Part shown: positions 27,801 through 42,800 of the stretch, piece after piece | Layout of the letters: every line of letters begins with the position of its first letter | Position numbering within the stretch: position 1 is the stretch's first letter | DNA from: Tenacibaculum sp. 190524A02b | Lineage (GTDB): Bacteria > Bacteroidota > Bacteroidia > Flavobacteriales > Flavobacteriaceae | Assembly (NCBI RefSeq): GCF_964036645.1 | Contig: NZ_OZ038525.1 | Location: 4,344,001 to 4,408,000 of the forward strand | Length of the DNA: 64,000 nucleotides | Direction: 5' to 3' | The notes under the pieces: model-generated | What the model was told of the DNA's origin: nothing | The model's database searches: none | What the model saw: only the letters and a program-made list of their open reading frames with translations | Program-made: the position numbers and the translations under genes

Positions 27801-30800
27801 AGATGTCACTACAACAGGTCCAGATATCGATGGAGATGGAACAGAGGCGGTTTGTGATTTAGATGATGATGGTGATGGAAACCCAGATGCTACAGATCCT
27901 AACCCATTAGTAGCTACAGTTGCAGATGATACAGCGACTACCGATTCAGGAGTAGCAGTTGTGACTAATGTATTAAGTAATGATGATTATGTAGGCGAAA
28001 CAGATCCAGCGAAATTAGCAGGAACCACCACTACGTTAACCCAGACAGGAGGAACAGCAGCAGGAGTAGTTGTTATCGATGCCAATACAGGAGAGATAAC
28101 ATATACCCCAACAGCATCAGAAGCCGGAACCGATGTAACAATTGTTTATGAGGTTTGTAGTGACGACGGAGTGAATGCTCCAATATGTCAAACCGCAACC
28201 TTAACCATTACTGTAACTGGAATAGATAGTGATGGCGATGGAGTGGTTGATGCCCAAGATTTAGATGATGATAACGATGGAATATTAGATACCGCAGAAG
28301 CCAATGGCCAACCAGACCCAAGTGCTGATGCTGACAATGATGGAACACCAAACTATTTAGACCCAGATTTAGCAGGTTTTGTAGATGCTAACTCAGATGG
28401 AGTAAATGATAATTATGATGCCGATGGCGATGGCGTACCAAACCATTTCGATTTAGATTCGGATAACGATGGAATTTACGATGTAGTAGAAACAGGCGGA
28501 ACAGATGCCGATGGAAATGGAACAGCCGATGATACTGATGGAGATACTACCAATAATAATGGTATCCCAAATACAGCAGGAACAGGAGTTGCTAGTCCAA
28601 CAGATAGTGATAGTGGGACAGATCCAAACAGTCCAGACTTCTTAGATACCGATAGTGATGGCGATGGCTGTAATGATGCAAACGAAGCCTTTGGAAGCAG
28701 TACAGCCGATGGAGGAGACGGAGCACAGTATGGCACAGGAGACCCATTAACATTAGGAGAAGGAGAAGTGAATGCCAATGGAACAGTATCAGCAGCGGAT
28801 TATAGTACTGGTACTAATGCTGATGTAGCTACAGCAGGAGTAGATTTAGATGCGGATGGATTAATAGGAGCCTGTGATTTAGATGAAGACGGAGATGGAG
28901 CACCAGACACAACAGATCCAAATATAACGACCCCAGTAGCACAAGATGATAGTGGAGCTGCAACTGTAGGAAGTAGCACAACGATAAATATTTTAGCAAA
29001 TGATGATTACTTACCAACCAGTGATCCTGCTAACTTAGGAATAACAACCTTAACAGATTTAGGAACAGGAACGGCTACAGGAACGGTAAGTTTAGATCCT
29101 TCTACAGGAGAGTTAGTTTATACGCCATCTTTAAGTGAGAATGGAGACGTAACCATTAATTATCAGGTATGTAATGATGTGGCGCCAGCAGGCTCAGGGC
29201 CAGAAGATATCTGTGCAACGGCAACAGTAACGATCACCGTAACTGGAACCGATAGTGATGGCGATGGTGTAGCAGATGCTGTGGACTTAGATGATGATAA
29301 CGATGGAATATTAGATACCGCAGAAGCCAATGGCCAACCAGATCCAAGTGCTGATGCTGACAATGATGGAACACCAAACTATTTAGACCCAGATTTAGCA
29401 GGTTTTGTAGATGCTAACTCAGATGGGGTAAATGATAATTATGATGCTGATGGCGATGGCGTACCAAACCATTTCGATTTAGATTCGGATAATGATGGAA
29501 TTTACGATGTAGTAGAAACAGGCGGAACAGATGCTGACGGAAATGGAACAGCCGATGATACCGATGGAGATACTACCAATAATAATGGTATCCCAAGTAC
29601 GGCAGGAACAGGAGTTGCTACCCCAACAGATAGTGATAGCGGAACGGATCCAAACAGTCCAGACTTTTTAGATACCGATAGTGATGGAGACGGTTGTAAT
29701 GATGCAAACGAAGCCTTTGGTGACCCAGCAACGGATGCGGATGATAACGGAACGTATGGCACAGGTACTTTAGTATTAGGATCAGGAGTAGATGCCGATG
29801 GAACAGTAACCGCAGCGGATTACAGTACAGGTACCAATACAGATGTCACTACAGCAGGTCCAGATATCGATGGAGATGGAACAGCGGCGGTTTGTGATTT
29901 AGATGATGATGGTGATGGAAACCCAGATGCTACAGATCCTAACCCATTAGTAGCTACAGTTGCAGATGATACAGCGACTACCGATTCAGGAGTAGCAGTT
30001 GTGACTAATGTATTAAGTAATGATGATTATGTAGGCGAAACAGATCCAGCGAAATTAGCAGGAACCACCACTACATTAACCCAGACAGGAGGAACAGCAG
30101 CAGGAGTAGTTGTTATCGATGTCAATACAGGAGAGATAACGTATACTCCAACAGCGTCAGAAGCCGGAACCGATGTAACAATTGTTTATGAGGTTTGTAG
30201 TGACGATGGAGTGAATGCTCCAATATGTCAAACCGCAACTTTGACCATTACTGTAACTGGAACCGATAGTGATGGCGATGGAGTAGTTGATGCCCAAGAT
30301 TTAGATGATGATAACGATGGAATATTAGATACCGCAGAAGCCAATGGCCAACCAGATCCAAGTGCTGATGCTGACAATGATGGAACACCAAACTATTTAG
30401 ACCCAGATTTAGCAGGTTTTGTAGATGCTAACTCAGATGGAGTAAATGATAATTATGATGCTGATGGAGATGGAGTGCCAAACCATTTCGATTTAGATTC
30501 GGATAACGATGGAATTTACGATGTAGTAGAAACAGTCGGAACAGATGCCGATGGAAATGGAACAGCCGATGATACTGATGGAGATACTACCAATAATAAT
30601 GGTATCCCAAATACAGCAGGAACAGGAGTTGCTAGTCCAACAGATAGTGATAGTGGGACAGATCCAAACAGTCCAGACTTCTTAGACACCGATAGTGATG
30701 GAGACGGTTGTAATGATGCAAACGAAGCCTTTGGAAGCAGTACAGCCGATGGAGGAGACGGAGCACAGTATGGCACAGGAGACCCATTAACATTAGGAGA

Positions 30801-33800
30801 AGGAGAAGTGAATGCCAATGGAACAGTATCAGCAGCGGATTATAGTACAGGAACGAATGCTGATGTAGCTACAGCAGGAGTAGATTTAGATGCGGATGGA
30901 TTAATAGGAGCCTGTGATTTAGATGAAGACGGAGATGGAGCACCAGACACAACAGATCCAAATATAACGACCCCAGTAGCACAAGATGATAGTGGAGCTG
31001 CAACTGTAGGAAGTAGCACAACGATAAATATTTTAGCAAATGATGATTACTTACCAACCAGTGATCCTGCTAACTTAGGAATAACAACCTTAACAGATTT
31101 AGGAACAGGAACGGCTACAGGAACGGTAAGTTTAGATCCTTCTACAGGGGAGTTAGTTTATACGCCATCTTTAAGTGAGCATGGAGACGTAACCATTAAT
31201 TATCAGGTATGTAATGATGTGGCGCCAGCAGGCTCAGGGCCAGAAGATATCTGTGCAACGGCAACAGTAACGATCACCGTAACTGGAACCGATAGTGATG
31301 GCGATGGTGTAGCAGATGCTGTGGACTTAGATGATGATAACGATGGAATATTAGATACCGCAGAAGCCAATGGCCAACCAGATCCAAGTGCTGATGCTGA
31401 CAATGATGGAATACCAAACTATTTAGACCCAGATTTAGCAGGTTTTGTAGATGCTAACTCAGATGGGGTAAATGATAATTATGATGCTGATGGCGATGGC
31501 GTACCAAACCATTTCGATTTAGATTCGGATAATGATGGAATTTACGATGTAGTAGAAACAGGCGGAACAGATGCTGACGGAAATGGAACAGCCGATGATA
31601 CCGATGGAGATACTACCAATAATAATGGTATCCCAAGTACGGCAGGAACAGGAGTTGCTACCCCAACAGATAGTGATAGCGGAACGGATCCAAACAGTCC
31701 AGACTTTTTAGATACCGATAGTGATGGAGACGGTTGTAATGATGCAGACGAAGCCTTTGGTGACCCAGCAACGGATGCGGATGATAACGGAACGTATGGC
31801 ACAGGTACTTTAGTATTAGGATCAGGAGTAGATGCCGATGGAACAGTAACCGCAGCGGATTACAGTACAGGTACCAATACAGATGTCACTACAGCAGGTC
31901 CAGATATCGATGGAGATGGAACAGCGGCGGTTTGTGATTTAGATGATGATGGTGATGGAAACCCAGATGCTACAGATCCTAACCCATTAGTAGCTACAGT
32001 TGCAGATGATACAGCGACTACCGATTCAGGAGTAGCAGTTGTGACTAATGTTTTAAGTAATGATGATTATGTAGGCGAAACAGATCCAGCGAAATTAGCA
32101 GGAACCACCACTACATTAACCCAGACAGGAGGAACAGCAGCAGGAGTAGTTGTTATCGATGTCAATACAGGAGAGATAACGTATACTCCAACAGCGTCAG
32201 AAGCCGGAACCGATGTAACAATTGTTTATGAGGTTTGTAGTGACGATGGAGTGAATGCTCCAATATGTCAAACCGCAACTTTGACCATTACTGTAACTGG
32301 AACCGATAGTGATGGCGATGGAGTAGTTGATGCCCAAGATTTAGATGATGATAACGATGGAATATTAGATACAGCAGAAGCCAATGGCCAACCAGATCCA
32401 AGTGCTGATGCTGACAATGATGGAACACCAAACTATTTAGACCCAGATTTAGCAGGTTTTGTAGATGCTAACTCAGATGGAGTAAATGATAATTATGATG
32501 CCGATGGTGATGGCGTACCAAACCATTTCGATTTAGATTCGGACAACGATGGAATTTACGATGTAGTAGAAACAGTCGGAACAGATGCCGATGGAAATGG
32601 AACAGCCGATGATACCGATGGAGATACTACCAATAATAATGGTATCCCAAGTACGGCAGGAACAGGAGTTGCTACTCCAACAGATAGTGATAGTGGAACG
32701 GATCCAAACAGTCCAGACTTTTTAGACACCGATAGTGATGGAGACGGTTGTAATGATGCAGACGAAGCCTTTGGTGACCCAGCAACGGATGCGGATGATA
32801 ACGGAACGTATGGCACAGGTACTTTAGTATTAGGATCAGGAGTAGATGCCGATGGAACAGTAACCGCAGCGGATTACAGTACAGGTACCAATACAGATGT
32901 CACTACAGCAGGTCCAGATATCGATGGAGATGGAACAGCGGCGGTTTGTGATTTAGATGATGATGGTGATGGAAACCCAGATGCTACAGATCCTAACCCA
33001 TTAGTAGCTACAGTTGCAGATGATACAGCGACTACCGATTCAGGAGTAGCAGTTGTGACTAATGTTTTAAGTAATGATGATTATGTAGGCGAAACAGATC
33101 CAGCGAAATTAGCAGGAACCACCACTACGTTAACCCAGACAGGAGGAACAGCAGCAGGAGTAGTTGTTATCGATGCCAATACAGGAGAGATAACGTATAC
33201 CCCAACAGCGTCAGAAGCCGGAACCGATGTAACAATTGTTTATGAGGTTTGTAGTGATGATGGAGTGAATGCTCCAATATGTCAAACCGCAACTTTGACC
33301 ATTACTGTAACTGGAACCGATAGTGATGGAGATGGATTAGTTGATGCCCAAGATTTAGATGATGATAACGATGGAATATTAGATACCGCAGAAGCCAATG
33401 GCCAACCAGATCCAAGTGCTGATGCTGACAATGATGGAACACCAAACTATTTAGACCCAGATTTAGCAGGTTTTGTAGATGCTAACTCAGATGGAGTAAA
33501 TGATAATTATGATGCTGATGGAGATGGAGTGCCAAACCATTTCGATTTAGATTCGGATAATGATGGAATTTACGATGTAGTAGAAACAGGCGGAACAGAT
33601 GCTGACGGAAATGGAACAGCCGATGATACTGATGGAGATACTACCAATAATAATGGTATCCCAAGTACGGCAGGAACAGGAGTTGCTAGTCCAACAGATA
33701 GTGATAGTGGGACAGATCCAAACAGTCCAGACTTTTTAGACACCGATAGTGATGGAGACGGTTGTAATGATGCAGACGAAGCCTTTGGTGACCCAGCAAC

Positions 33801-36800
33801 GGATGCGGATGATAACGGAACGTATGGCACAGGTACTTTAGTATTAGGATCAGGAGTAGATGCCGATGGAACAGTAACCGCAGCGGATTACAGTACAGGT
33901 ACCAATACAGATGTCACTACAGCAGGTCCAGATATCGATGGAGATGGAACAGCGGCGGTTTGTGATTTAGATGATGATGGTGATGGAAACCCAGATGCTA
34001 CAGATCCTAACCCATTAGTAGCTACAGTTGCAGATGATACAGCGACTACCGATTCAGGAGTAGCAGTTGTGACTAATGTATTAAGTAATGATGATTATGT
34101 AGGCGAAACAGATCCAGCGAAATTAGCAGGAACCACCACTACATTAACCCAGACAGGAGGAACAGCAGCAGGAGTAGTTGTTATCGATGCCAATACAGGA
34201 GAGATAACATATACCCCAACAGCATCAGAAGCCGGAACCGATGTAACAATTGTTTATGAGGTTTGTAGTGACGATGGAGTGAATGCTCCAATATGTCAAA
34301 CCGCAACCTTAACCATTACTGTAACTGGAACCGATAGTGATGGCGATGGAGTGGTTGATGCCCAAGATTTAGATGATGATAACGATGGAATATTAGATAC
34401 CGCAGAAGCCAATGGCCAACCAGACCCAAGTGCTGATGCTGACAATGATGGAACACCAAACTATTTAGACCCAGATTTAGCAGGTTTTGTAGATGCTAAC
34501 TCAGATGGAGTAAATGATAATTATGATGCTGATGGCGATGGCATACCAAACCATTTCGATTTAGATTCGGATAACGATGGAATTTACGATGTAGTAGAAA
34601 CAGGCGGAACAGATGCCGATGGAAATGGAACAGCCGATGATACTGATGGAGATACTACCAATAATAATGGTATCCCAAATACAGCAGGAACAGGAGTTGC
34701 TACTCCAACAGATAGTGATAGCGGAACGGATCCAAACAGTCCAGACTTCTTAGATACCGATAGTGATGGCGATGGCTGTAATGATGCAAACGAAGCCTTT
34801 GGAAGCAGTACAGCCGATGGAGGAGACGGAGCACAGTATGGCACAGGTACTTTAGTATTAGGATCAGGAGTAGATGCCGATGGAACAGTAACCGCGGCAG
34901 ATTATACAGTAGGTACCAATACAGATGTCACTACAGCAGGTCCAGATATCGATGGAGATGGAACAGCGGCGGTTTGTGATTTAGATGATGATGGTGATGG
35001 AAACCCAGATGCTACAGATCCTAACCCATTAGTAGCTACAGTTGCAGATGATACAGCGACTACCGATTCAGGAGTAGCAGTTGTGACTAATGTTTTAAGT
35101 AATGATGATTATGTAGGCGAAACAGATCCAGCGAAATTAGCAGGAACCACCACTACGTTAACCCAGACAGGAGGAACAGCAGCAGGAGTAGTTGTTATCG
35201 ATGCCAATACAGGAGAGATAACATATACCCCAACAGCATCAGAAGCCGGAACCGATGTAACAATTATTTATGAGGTTTGTAGTGATGATGGAGTGAATGC
35301 TCCAATATGTCAAACCGCAACTTTGACCATTACTGTAACTGGAACCGATAGTGATGGCGATGGAGTAGTTGATGCCCAAGATTTAGATGATGATAACGAT
35401 GGAATATTAGATACCGCAGAAGCCAATGGCCAACCAGATCCAAGTGCTGATGCTGACAATGATGGAACACCAAACTATTTAGACCCAGATTTAGCAGGTT
35501 TTGTAGATGCTAACTCAGATGGAGTAAATGATAATTATGATGCTGATGGCGATGGCGTACCAAACCATCTCGATTTAGATTCGGATAATGATGGAATTTA
35601 CGATGTAGTAGAAACAGGCGGAACAGATGCCGATGGAAATGGAACAGCCGATGATACTGATGGAGATACTACCAATAATAATGGTATCCCAAATACAGCA
35701 GGAACAGGAGTTGCTACTCCAACAGATAGTGATAGCGGAACGGATCCAAACAGTCCAGACTTCTTAGATACCGATAGTGATGGCGATGGCTGTAATGATG
35801 CAAACGAAGCCTTTGGAAGCAGTACAGCCGATGGAGGAGACGGAGCACAGTATGGCACAGGAGACCCATTAACATTAGGAGAAGGAGAAGTGAATGCCAA
35901 TGGAACAGTATCAGCAGCGGATTATAGTACTGGTACTAATGCTGATGTAACTACAGCAGGAGTAGATTTAGATGCGGATGGATTAATAGGAGCCTGTGAT
36001 TTAGATGAAGACGGAGATGGAGCACCAGACACAACAGATCCAAATATAACGACCCCAGTAGCACAAGATGATAGTGGAGCTGCAACTGTAGGAAGTAGCA
36101 CAACGATAAATATTTTAGCAAATGATGATTACTTACCAACCAGTGATCCTGCTAACTTAGGAATAACAACCTTAACAGATTTAGGAACAGGAACGGCTAC
36201 AGGAACGGTAAGTTTAGATCCTTCTACAGGGGAGTTAGTTTATACGCCATCTTTAAGTGAGCATGGAGACGTAACCATTAATTATCAGGTATGTAATGAT
36301 GTGGCGCCAGCAGGCTCAGGGCCAGAAGATATCTGTGCAACGGCAACAATAACGATCACCGTAACTGGAACCGATAGTGATGGCGATGGTGTAGCAGATG
36401 CTGTGGACTTAGATGATGATAACGATGGAATATTAGATACCGCAGAAGCCAATGGCCAACCAGATCCAAGTGCTGATGCTGACAATGATGGAACACCAAA
36501 CTATTTAGACCCAGATTTAGCAGGTTTTGTAGATGCTAACTCAGATGGAGTAAATGATAATTATGATGCCGATGGTGATGGAGTACCAAACCATTTCGAT
36601 TTAGATTCGGATAATGATGGAATTTACGATGTAGTAGAAACAGGCGGAACAGATGCCGATGGAAACGGAACAGCCGATGATACCGATGGAGATACTACCA
36701 ATAATAATGGTATCCCAAGTACGGCAGGAACAGGAGTTGCTACCCCAACAGATAGTGATAGCGGAACGGATCCAAACAGTCCAGACTTTTTAGACACCGA

Positions 36801-39800
36801 CAGTGATGGAGACGGTTGTAACGATGCAGACGAAGCCTTTGGTGACCCAGCAACGGATGCGGATGATAACGGAACGTATGGCACAGGTACTTTAGTATTA
36901 GGGTCAGGAGTAGACGCCGATGGAACAGTAAGCGCGGCAGATTATACAGTAGGAACCAATACAGATGTCACTACAGTAGGTCCAGATATCGATGGAGATG
37001 GAACAGCGGCGGTTTGTGATTTAGATGATGATGGTGATGGAAACCCAGATGCTACAGATCCTAACCCATTAGTAGCTACAGTAGCAGATGATACAGCGAC
37101 TACCGATTCAGGAGTAGCAGTTGTGACTAATGTTTTAAGTAATGATGATTATGTAGGCGAAACAGATCCAGCGAAATTAGCAGGAACCACCACTACATTA
37201 ACCCAGACAGGAGGAACAGCAGCAGGAGTAGTTGTTATCGATGTCAATACAGGAGAGATAACGTATACTCCAACAGCGTCAGAAGCCGGAACCGATGTAA
37301 CAATTATTTATGAGGTTTGTAGTGACGATGGAGTGAATGCTCCAATATGTCAAACCGCAACTTTGACCATTACTGTAACTGGAACCGATAGTGATGGCGA
37401 TGGAGTGGTTGATGCCCAAGATTTAGATGATGATAACGATGGAATATTAGATACCGCAGAAGCCAATGGCCAACCAGATCCAAGTGCTGATGCTGACAAT
37501 GATGGAACACCAAACTATTTAGACCCAGATTTAGCAGGTTTTGTAGATGCTAACTCAGATGGAGTAAATGATAATTATGATGCCGATGGTGATGGCGTGC
37601 CAAACCATTTCGATTTAGATTCGGATAACGATGGAATTTACGATGTAGTAGAAACAGGCGGAACAGATGCCGATGGAAATGGAACAGCCGATGATACTGA
37701 TGGAGATACTACCAATAATAATGGTATCCCAAATACAGCAGGAACAGGAGTTGCTACTCCAACAGATAGTGATAGCGGAACGGATCCAAACAGTCCAGAC
37801 TTCTTAGATACCGATAGTGATGGCGATGGCTGTAATGATGCAAACGAAGCCTTTGGAAGCAGTACAGCCGATGGAGGAGACGGAGCACAGTATGGCACAG
37901 GAGACCCATTAACATTAGGAGAAGGAGAAGTGAATGCCAATGGAACAGTATCAGCAGCGGATTATAGTACTGGTACTAATGCTGATGTAACTACAGCAGG
38001 AGTAGATTTAGATGCGGATGGATTAATAGGAGCCTGTGATTTAGATGAAGACGGAGATGGAGCACCAGACACAACAGATCCAAATATAACGACCCCAGTA
38101 GCACAAGATGATAGTGGAGCTGCAACTGTAGGAAGTAGCACAACGATAAATATTTTAGCAAATGATGATTACTTACCAACCAGTGATCCTGCTAACTTAG
38201 GAATAACAACCTTAACAGATTTAGGAACAGGAACGGCTACAGGAACGGTAAGTTTAGATCCTTCTACAGGGGAGTTAGTTTATACGCCATCTTTAAGTGA
38301 GCATGGAGACGTAACCATTAATTATCAGGTATGTAATGATGTGGCGCCAGCAGGCTCAGGGCCAGAAGATATCTGTGCAACGGCAACAGTAACGATCACC
38401 GTAACTGGAACCGATAGTGATGGCGATGGTGTAGCAGATGCTGTGGACTTAGATGATGATAACGATGGAATATTAGATACCGCAGAAGCCAATGGCCAAC
38501 CAGATCCAAGTGCTGATGCTGACAATGATGGAACACCAAACTATTTAGACCCAGATTTAGCAGGTTTTGTAGATGCTAACTCAGATGGAGTAAATGATAA
38601 TTATGATGCCGATGGTGATGGAGTACCAAACCATTTCGATTTAGATTCGGATAACGATGGAATTTACGATGTAGTAGAAACAGGCGGAACAGATGCCGAT
38701 GGAAATGGAACAGCTGATGATACTGATGGAGATACTACCAATAATAATGGTATCCCAAATACAGCAGGAACAGGAGTTGCCACCCCAACAGATAGTGATA
38801 GCGGAACGGATCCAAACAGTCCAGACTTCTTAGATACCGATAGTGATGGCGACGGTTGTAATGATGCGAACGAAGCCTTTGGAAGCAGTACAGCCGATGG
38901 AGGAGACGGAGCACAGTATGGCACAGGAGACCCATTAACATTAGGAGAAGGAGAAGTGAATGCCAATGGAACAGTATCAGCAGCGGATTATAGTACAGGA
39001 ACGAATGCTGATGTAACTACAGCAGGAGTAGATTTAGATGCGGATGGATTAATAGGAGCCTGCGATTTAGATAATGATGGAGATGGAGTAGAAGATGCAC
39101 AAGAAGTTACAGATGGAACGGATCCAAATGATGTATGTGATTACTTAGCTACTAGTCAGATATTAGCAAATGTAGCAGCTACATGGAATACTTCAGATTG
39201 CGACAGTGATGGATTGACAAATGGAGAGGAAGCAACAGGAATTGATGATCCTAGTACATTAGCAGATCCAAATGGAAATACAACTGATCCTCAAAATCCA
39301 GATACCGATGGAGATGGAGTAACTGATGGAACAGAAGCAACAGATGGCACAGATCCAAATGATCCATGTGATTATTTAGCTACAAGTCAAGTTTTATCAA
39401 ATGTGGAAGCAGGATGGAATACATCAGATTGTGATGGGGATGGCGTGACAAACCAGCAAGAAATAGCAGATGGTACAAATCCACAAGATTCTTGTGATTA
39501 TAATGCAGTCAATCAAAATGTAAGTATTGTTACAGGAGCTTGGAATAGTGTAGATTGCGACAGTGATGGATTGACAAATGGAGAGGAAGTAACAGGAGTT
39601 GATGATCCAAGTACTATATCAGATCCTAATGGTAATATAACAGATCCACAAGACCCAGATACCGATGGAGATGGAGTAACAGATGGAGTAGAGGCAACAG
39701 ATGGTACAGATCCAAATGATCCATGTGATTATTTAGCTACTAGTCAGGTTATAGCTAATGTAGAAGCAGCATGGAATGATGCAGATTGTGATTCTGATGG

Positions 39801-42800
39801 ATTAACCAATGCAGAAGAGACAACCGGAATAGATGACCCAACAACACTAATAAATCCAAGTGGTAATATAACAGATCCAATGGATTCAGATACTGATGGA
39901 GATGGAGTAACAGATGGTCAAGAAGCAACGGATGGGACAAATCCAAATGATTTATGTGATTATGAAGCAGCAAGTCAGGTTTTAGCAAATGTAGAAGCAG
40001 CATGGAATGATGCAGATTGTGATTCTGATGGATTGAATAATGAGGAAGAAGCAACCGGAATAGATGATCCAACAACACCAATAAATCCAAATGGAAATAC
40101 AACAGACCCACAAGATCCAGATACCGATGGAGATGGAGTAACAGATGGAGTAGAGGCAACAGATGGCACAGATCCAAATGATCCATGTGATTATTTAGCT
40201 ACGAGTCAAGTTATAGCAAATGTAGAAGCAGGTTGGAGTAGTGCAGATTGTGATTCTGATGGCTTAACCAATGCAGAAGAGACAACTGGAATAGATGATC
40301 CAACAACACCAATAAATCCAAGTGGTAATATAACAGATCCAATGGATCCAGATACTGATGGAGATGGAGTAACAGATGGTCAAGAAGCAACAGATGGGAC
40401 AAATCCAAATGATTTATGTGATTATGAAGCAGCAAGTCAGGTTTTAGCAAATGTAGAAGCAGCATGGAATGATGCAGATTGTGATTCTGATGGATTGAAT
40501 AATGAGGAGGAAGCAACCGGAATTGATGATCCAACCACACCGATAGATCCAAATGGAAATACAACAGACCCACAAGATCCAGATACTGATGGAGATGGGG
40601 TAACAGATGGAGTAGAAGCAACAGATGGTACAAATCCAAATGATCCATGTGATTATTTAGCTACGAGTCAGGTTATAGCAAATGTAGAAGCAGCATGGAA
40701 TACATCAGATTGTGATTCTGATGGCTTAACTAATGCAGAAGAGACAACCGGAATAGATGACCCAACAACACCAATAAATCCAAGTGGTAATATAACAGAT
40801 CCAATGGATCCAGATACTGATGGAGATGGAGTAACAGATGGTCAAGAAGCAACGGATGGTACAAATCCAAATGATTTATGTGATTATGAAACTGCAAGTC
40901 AGATTTTAGCAAATGTGGAAGCGGCATGGAATGATGCAGATTGTGATAGTGATGGATTGAATAACGAAGAGGAAGCAACAGGAATTGATGATCCAACGAC
41001 ACCGATAGATCCAAATGGAAATACAACAGACCCACAAGATTCAGATACTGATGGAGATGGAGTAACAGATGGAGTAGAAGCAACAGATGGGACAAATCCA
41101 AACGACCCTTGTGATTATTTATTAAGTAGTCAAGATATAACTCAAGTAGAGGATAGTTGGATTACCACAGATTGTGATAATGATGGATTGACTAATAACG
41201 AAGAGATCACAGGAATAGATGATCCAACGACACCGATAGATCCAAATGGAAATACAACAGATCCCCAGGATCCAGATACCGATGGAGATGGAGTGATTGA
41301 TGGCGTGGAAGCAACAGATGGAACGGATCCAAATGACTTATGTAATTATCAAGCATCTAGTCAAGATTTAAATATAGTTGATGCTATATGGAGCGAGACA
41401 GATTGTGATAGTGATGGATTAAATAACGGAGAGGAAACTACAGGTGTTGATGATCCTGATACTACAGCAGATCCTAATGGAGTAACAACGGATCCACAAG
41501 ATTCAGATACTGATGGAGATGGAAATTCTGATACAACTGATCCAAATGCAAATACGCCTACTGCAACAGATGATGTTGGAATTGTTGAATTAGGAGAGTC
41601 AGTAACCATTAATATCTTAGCAAATGATGATTACTTACCTAATAATGATACTACAAATCTAGGTGAAACAACGATTACTAATACAGGTAATGGTACGGCA
41701 ACAGGAACAGCAATATTTAATCCAGATACAGGAGAATTGTTATATACACCATTAGGAACAGAAGCAGGACAAACTGTTACTATAGAATATGAGGTATGTA
41801 ATAATGAGTCAGGAACACTCGTTTGTGATACAGCAGTAGTAACAATTACTATTTCTGATGAAAATGATAACGATGGTATTTCTAATGCAAATGATATTGA
41901 TGATGATAATGATGGAATACTAGATGTAGATGAATCACCAAATGGAGTAGATCCAGATACAGATACTGATGGTGATGGAGTGCCATTGTATTTAGATGAT
42001 GATGATAATGATAATACTATTGGAAATAATGATGGTATGGTAGAGAATGGTTTTGATACTGATGGAGACGGTGTAGCGAATCATCTTGATCTTGATACGG
42101 ATGATGATGGAATTCCAGATAACGTTGAAGCTCAAGGAACAAGTAATTATATTGCGCCAACAGGAGACGATACGGATGGAGATGGACTAGATGATGCTTA
42201 TGATCCAGATCTAGGAGGAAACCCATTAACACCAATAGATACAGATGGAGATAGCATACCAGATTATTTAGATGCTGATTCTGATAATGATGGCGTTTTA
42301 GATACTATTGAAGCTTTTGATACAAATGGAGATGGAATAGCTGATATTATACCAGTGAGAACAGATATAGATGGAGATGGTTTAGATGATGCTTTTGAAG
42401 GAACAAACTTAAATGATGGTTACGATTCAAATGATAATTTAGATAATGGAGCTAGTGATACAAATAACTCAGATGGCACTGATGAACCTGATTTTAGGGA
42501 TTTAGATGATGATAATGATGGAGTTAATACAGTAAATGAAGATGTAGATGAAGATGGAAATCCAACAGATGATGATACAGACAATGATGACAATCCAAAT
42601 TACTTAGATATTGATGATGATGGAGATGGAGTAAATACTGTTGATGAAAACCCTGATCCAAATTCAGATGGAAACCCTGATGATGCACAAGATAGTGATG
42701 GAGATGGAACACCTGATTACCTAGATACAAGTAATGGAGTTACAGAGTATAACATTTTAACGCCAAACGGAGATGGAGATAATGATACATTTGTTATAGA

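Noticed and set aside
25422..38966. Many minus-strand frames of 62-100 codons repeated within the adhesin gene
   Set aside because: They are the antisense reading of the same tandem units, recur with the unit period, and have Ser/Pro-rich products with no plausible start region. They follow from the repeats and are not genes.
39755..42730. Minus-strand frames rich in His/Leu opposite the Cys-paired ladder
   Set aside because: The composition is the antisense of GAT-rich TSP3 codons; there is no start context and they track the repeat period.
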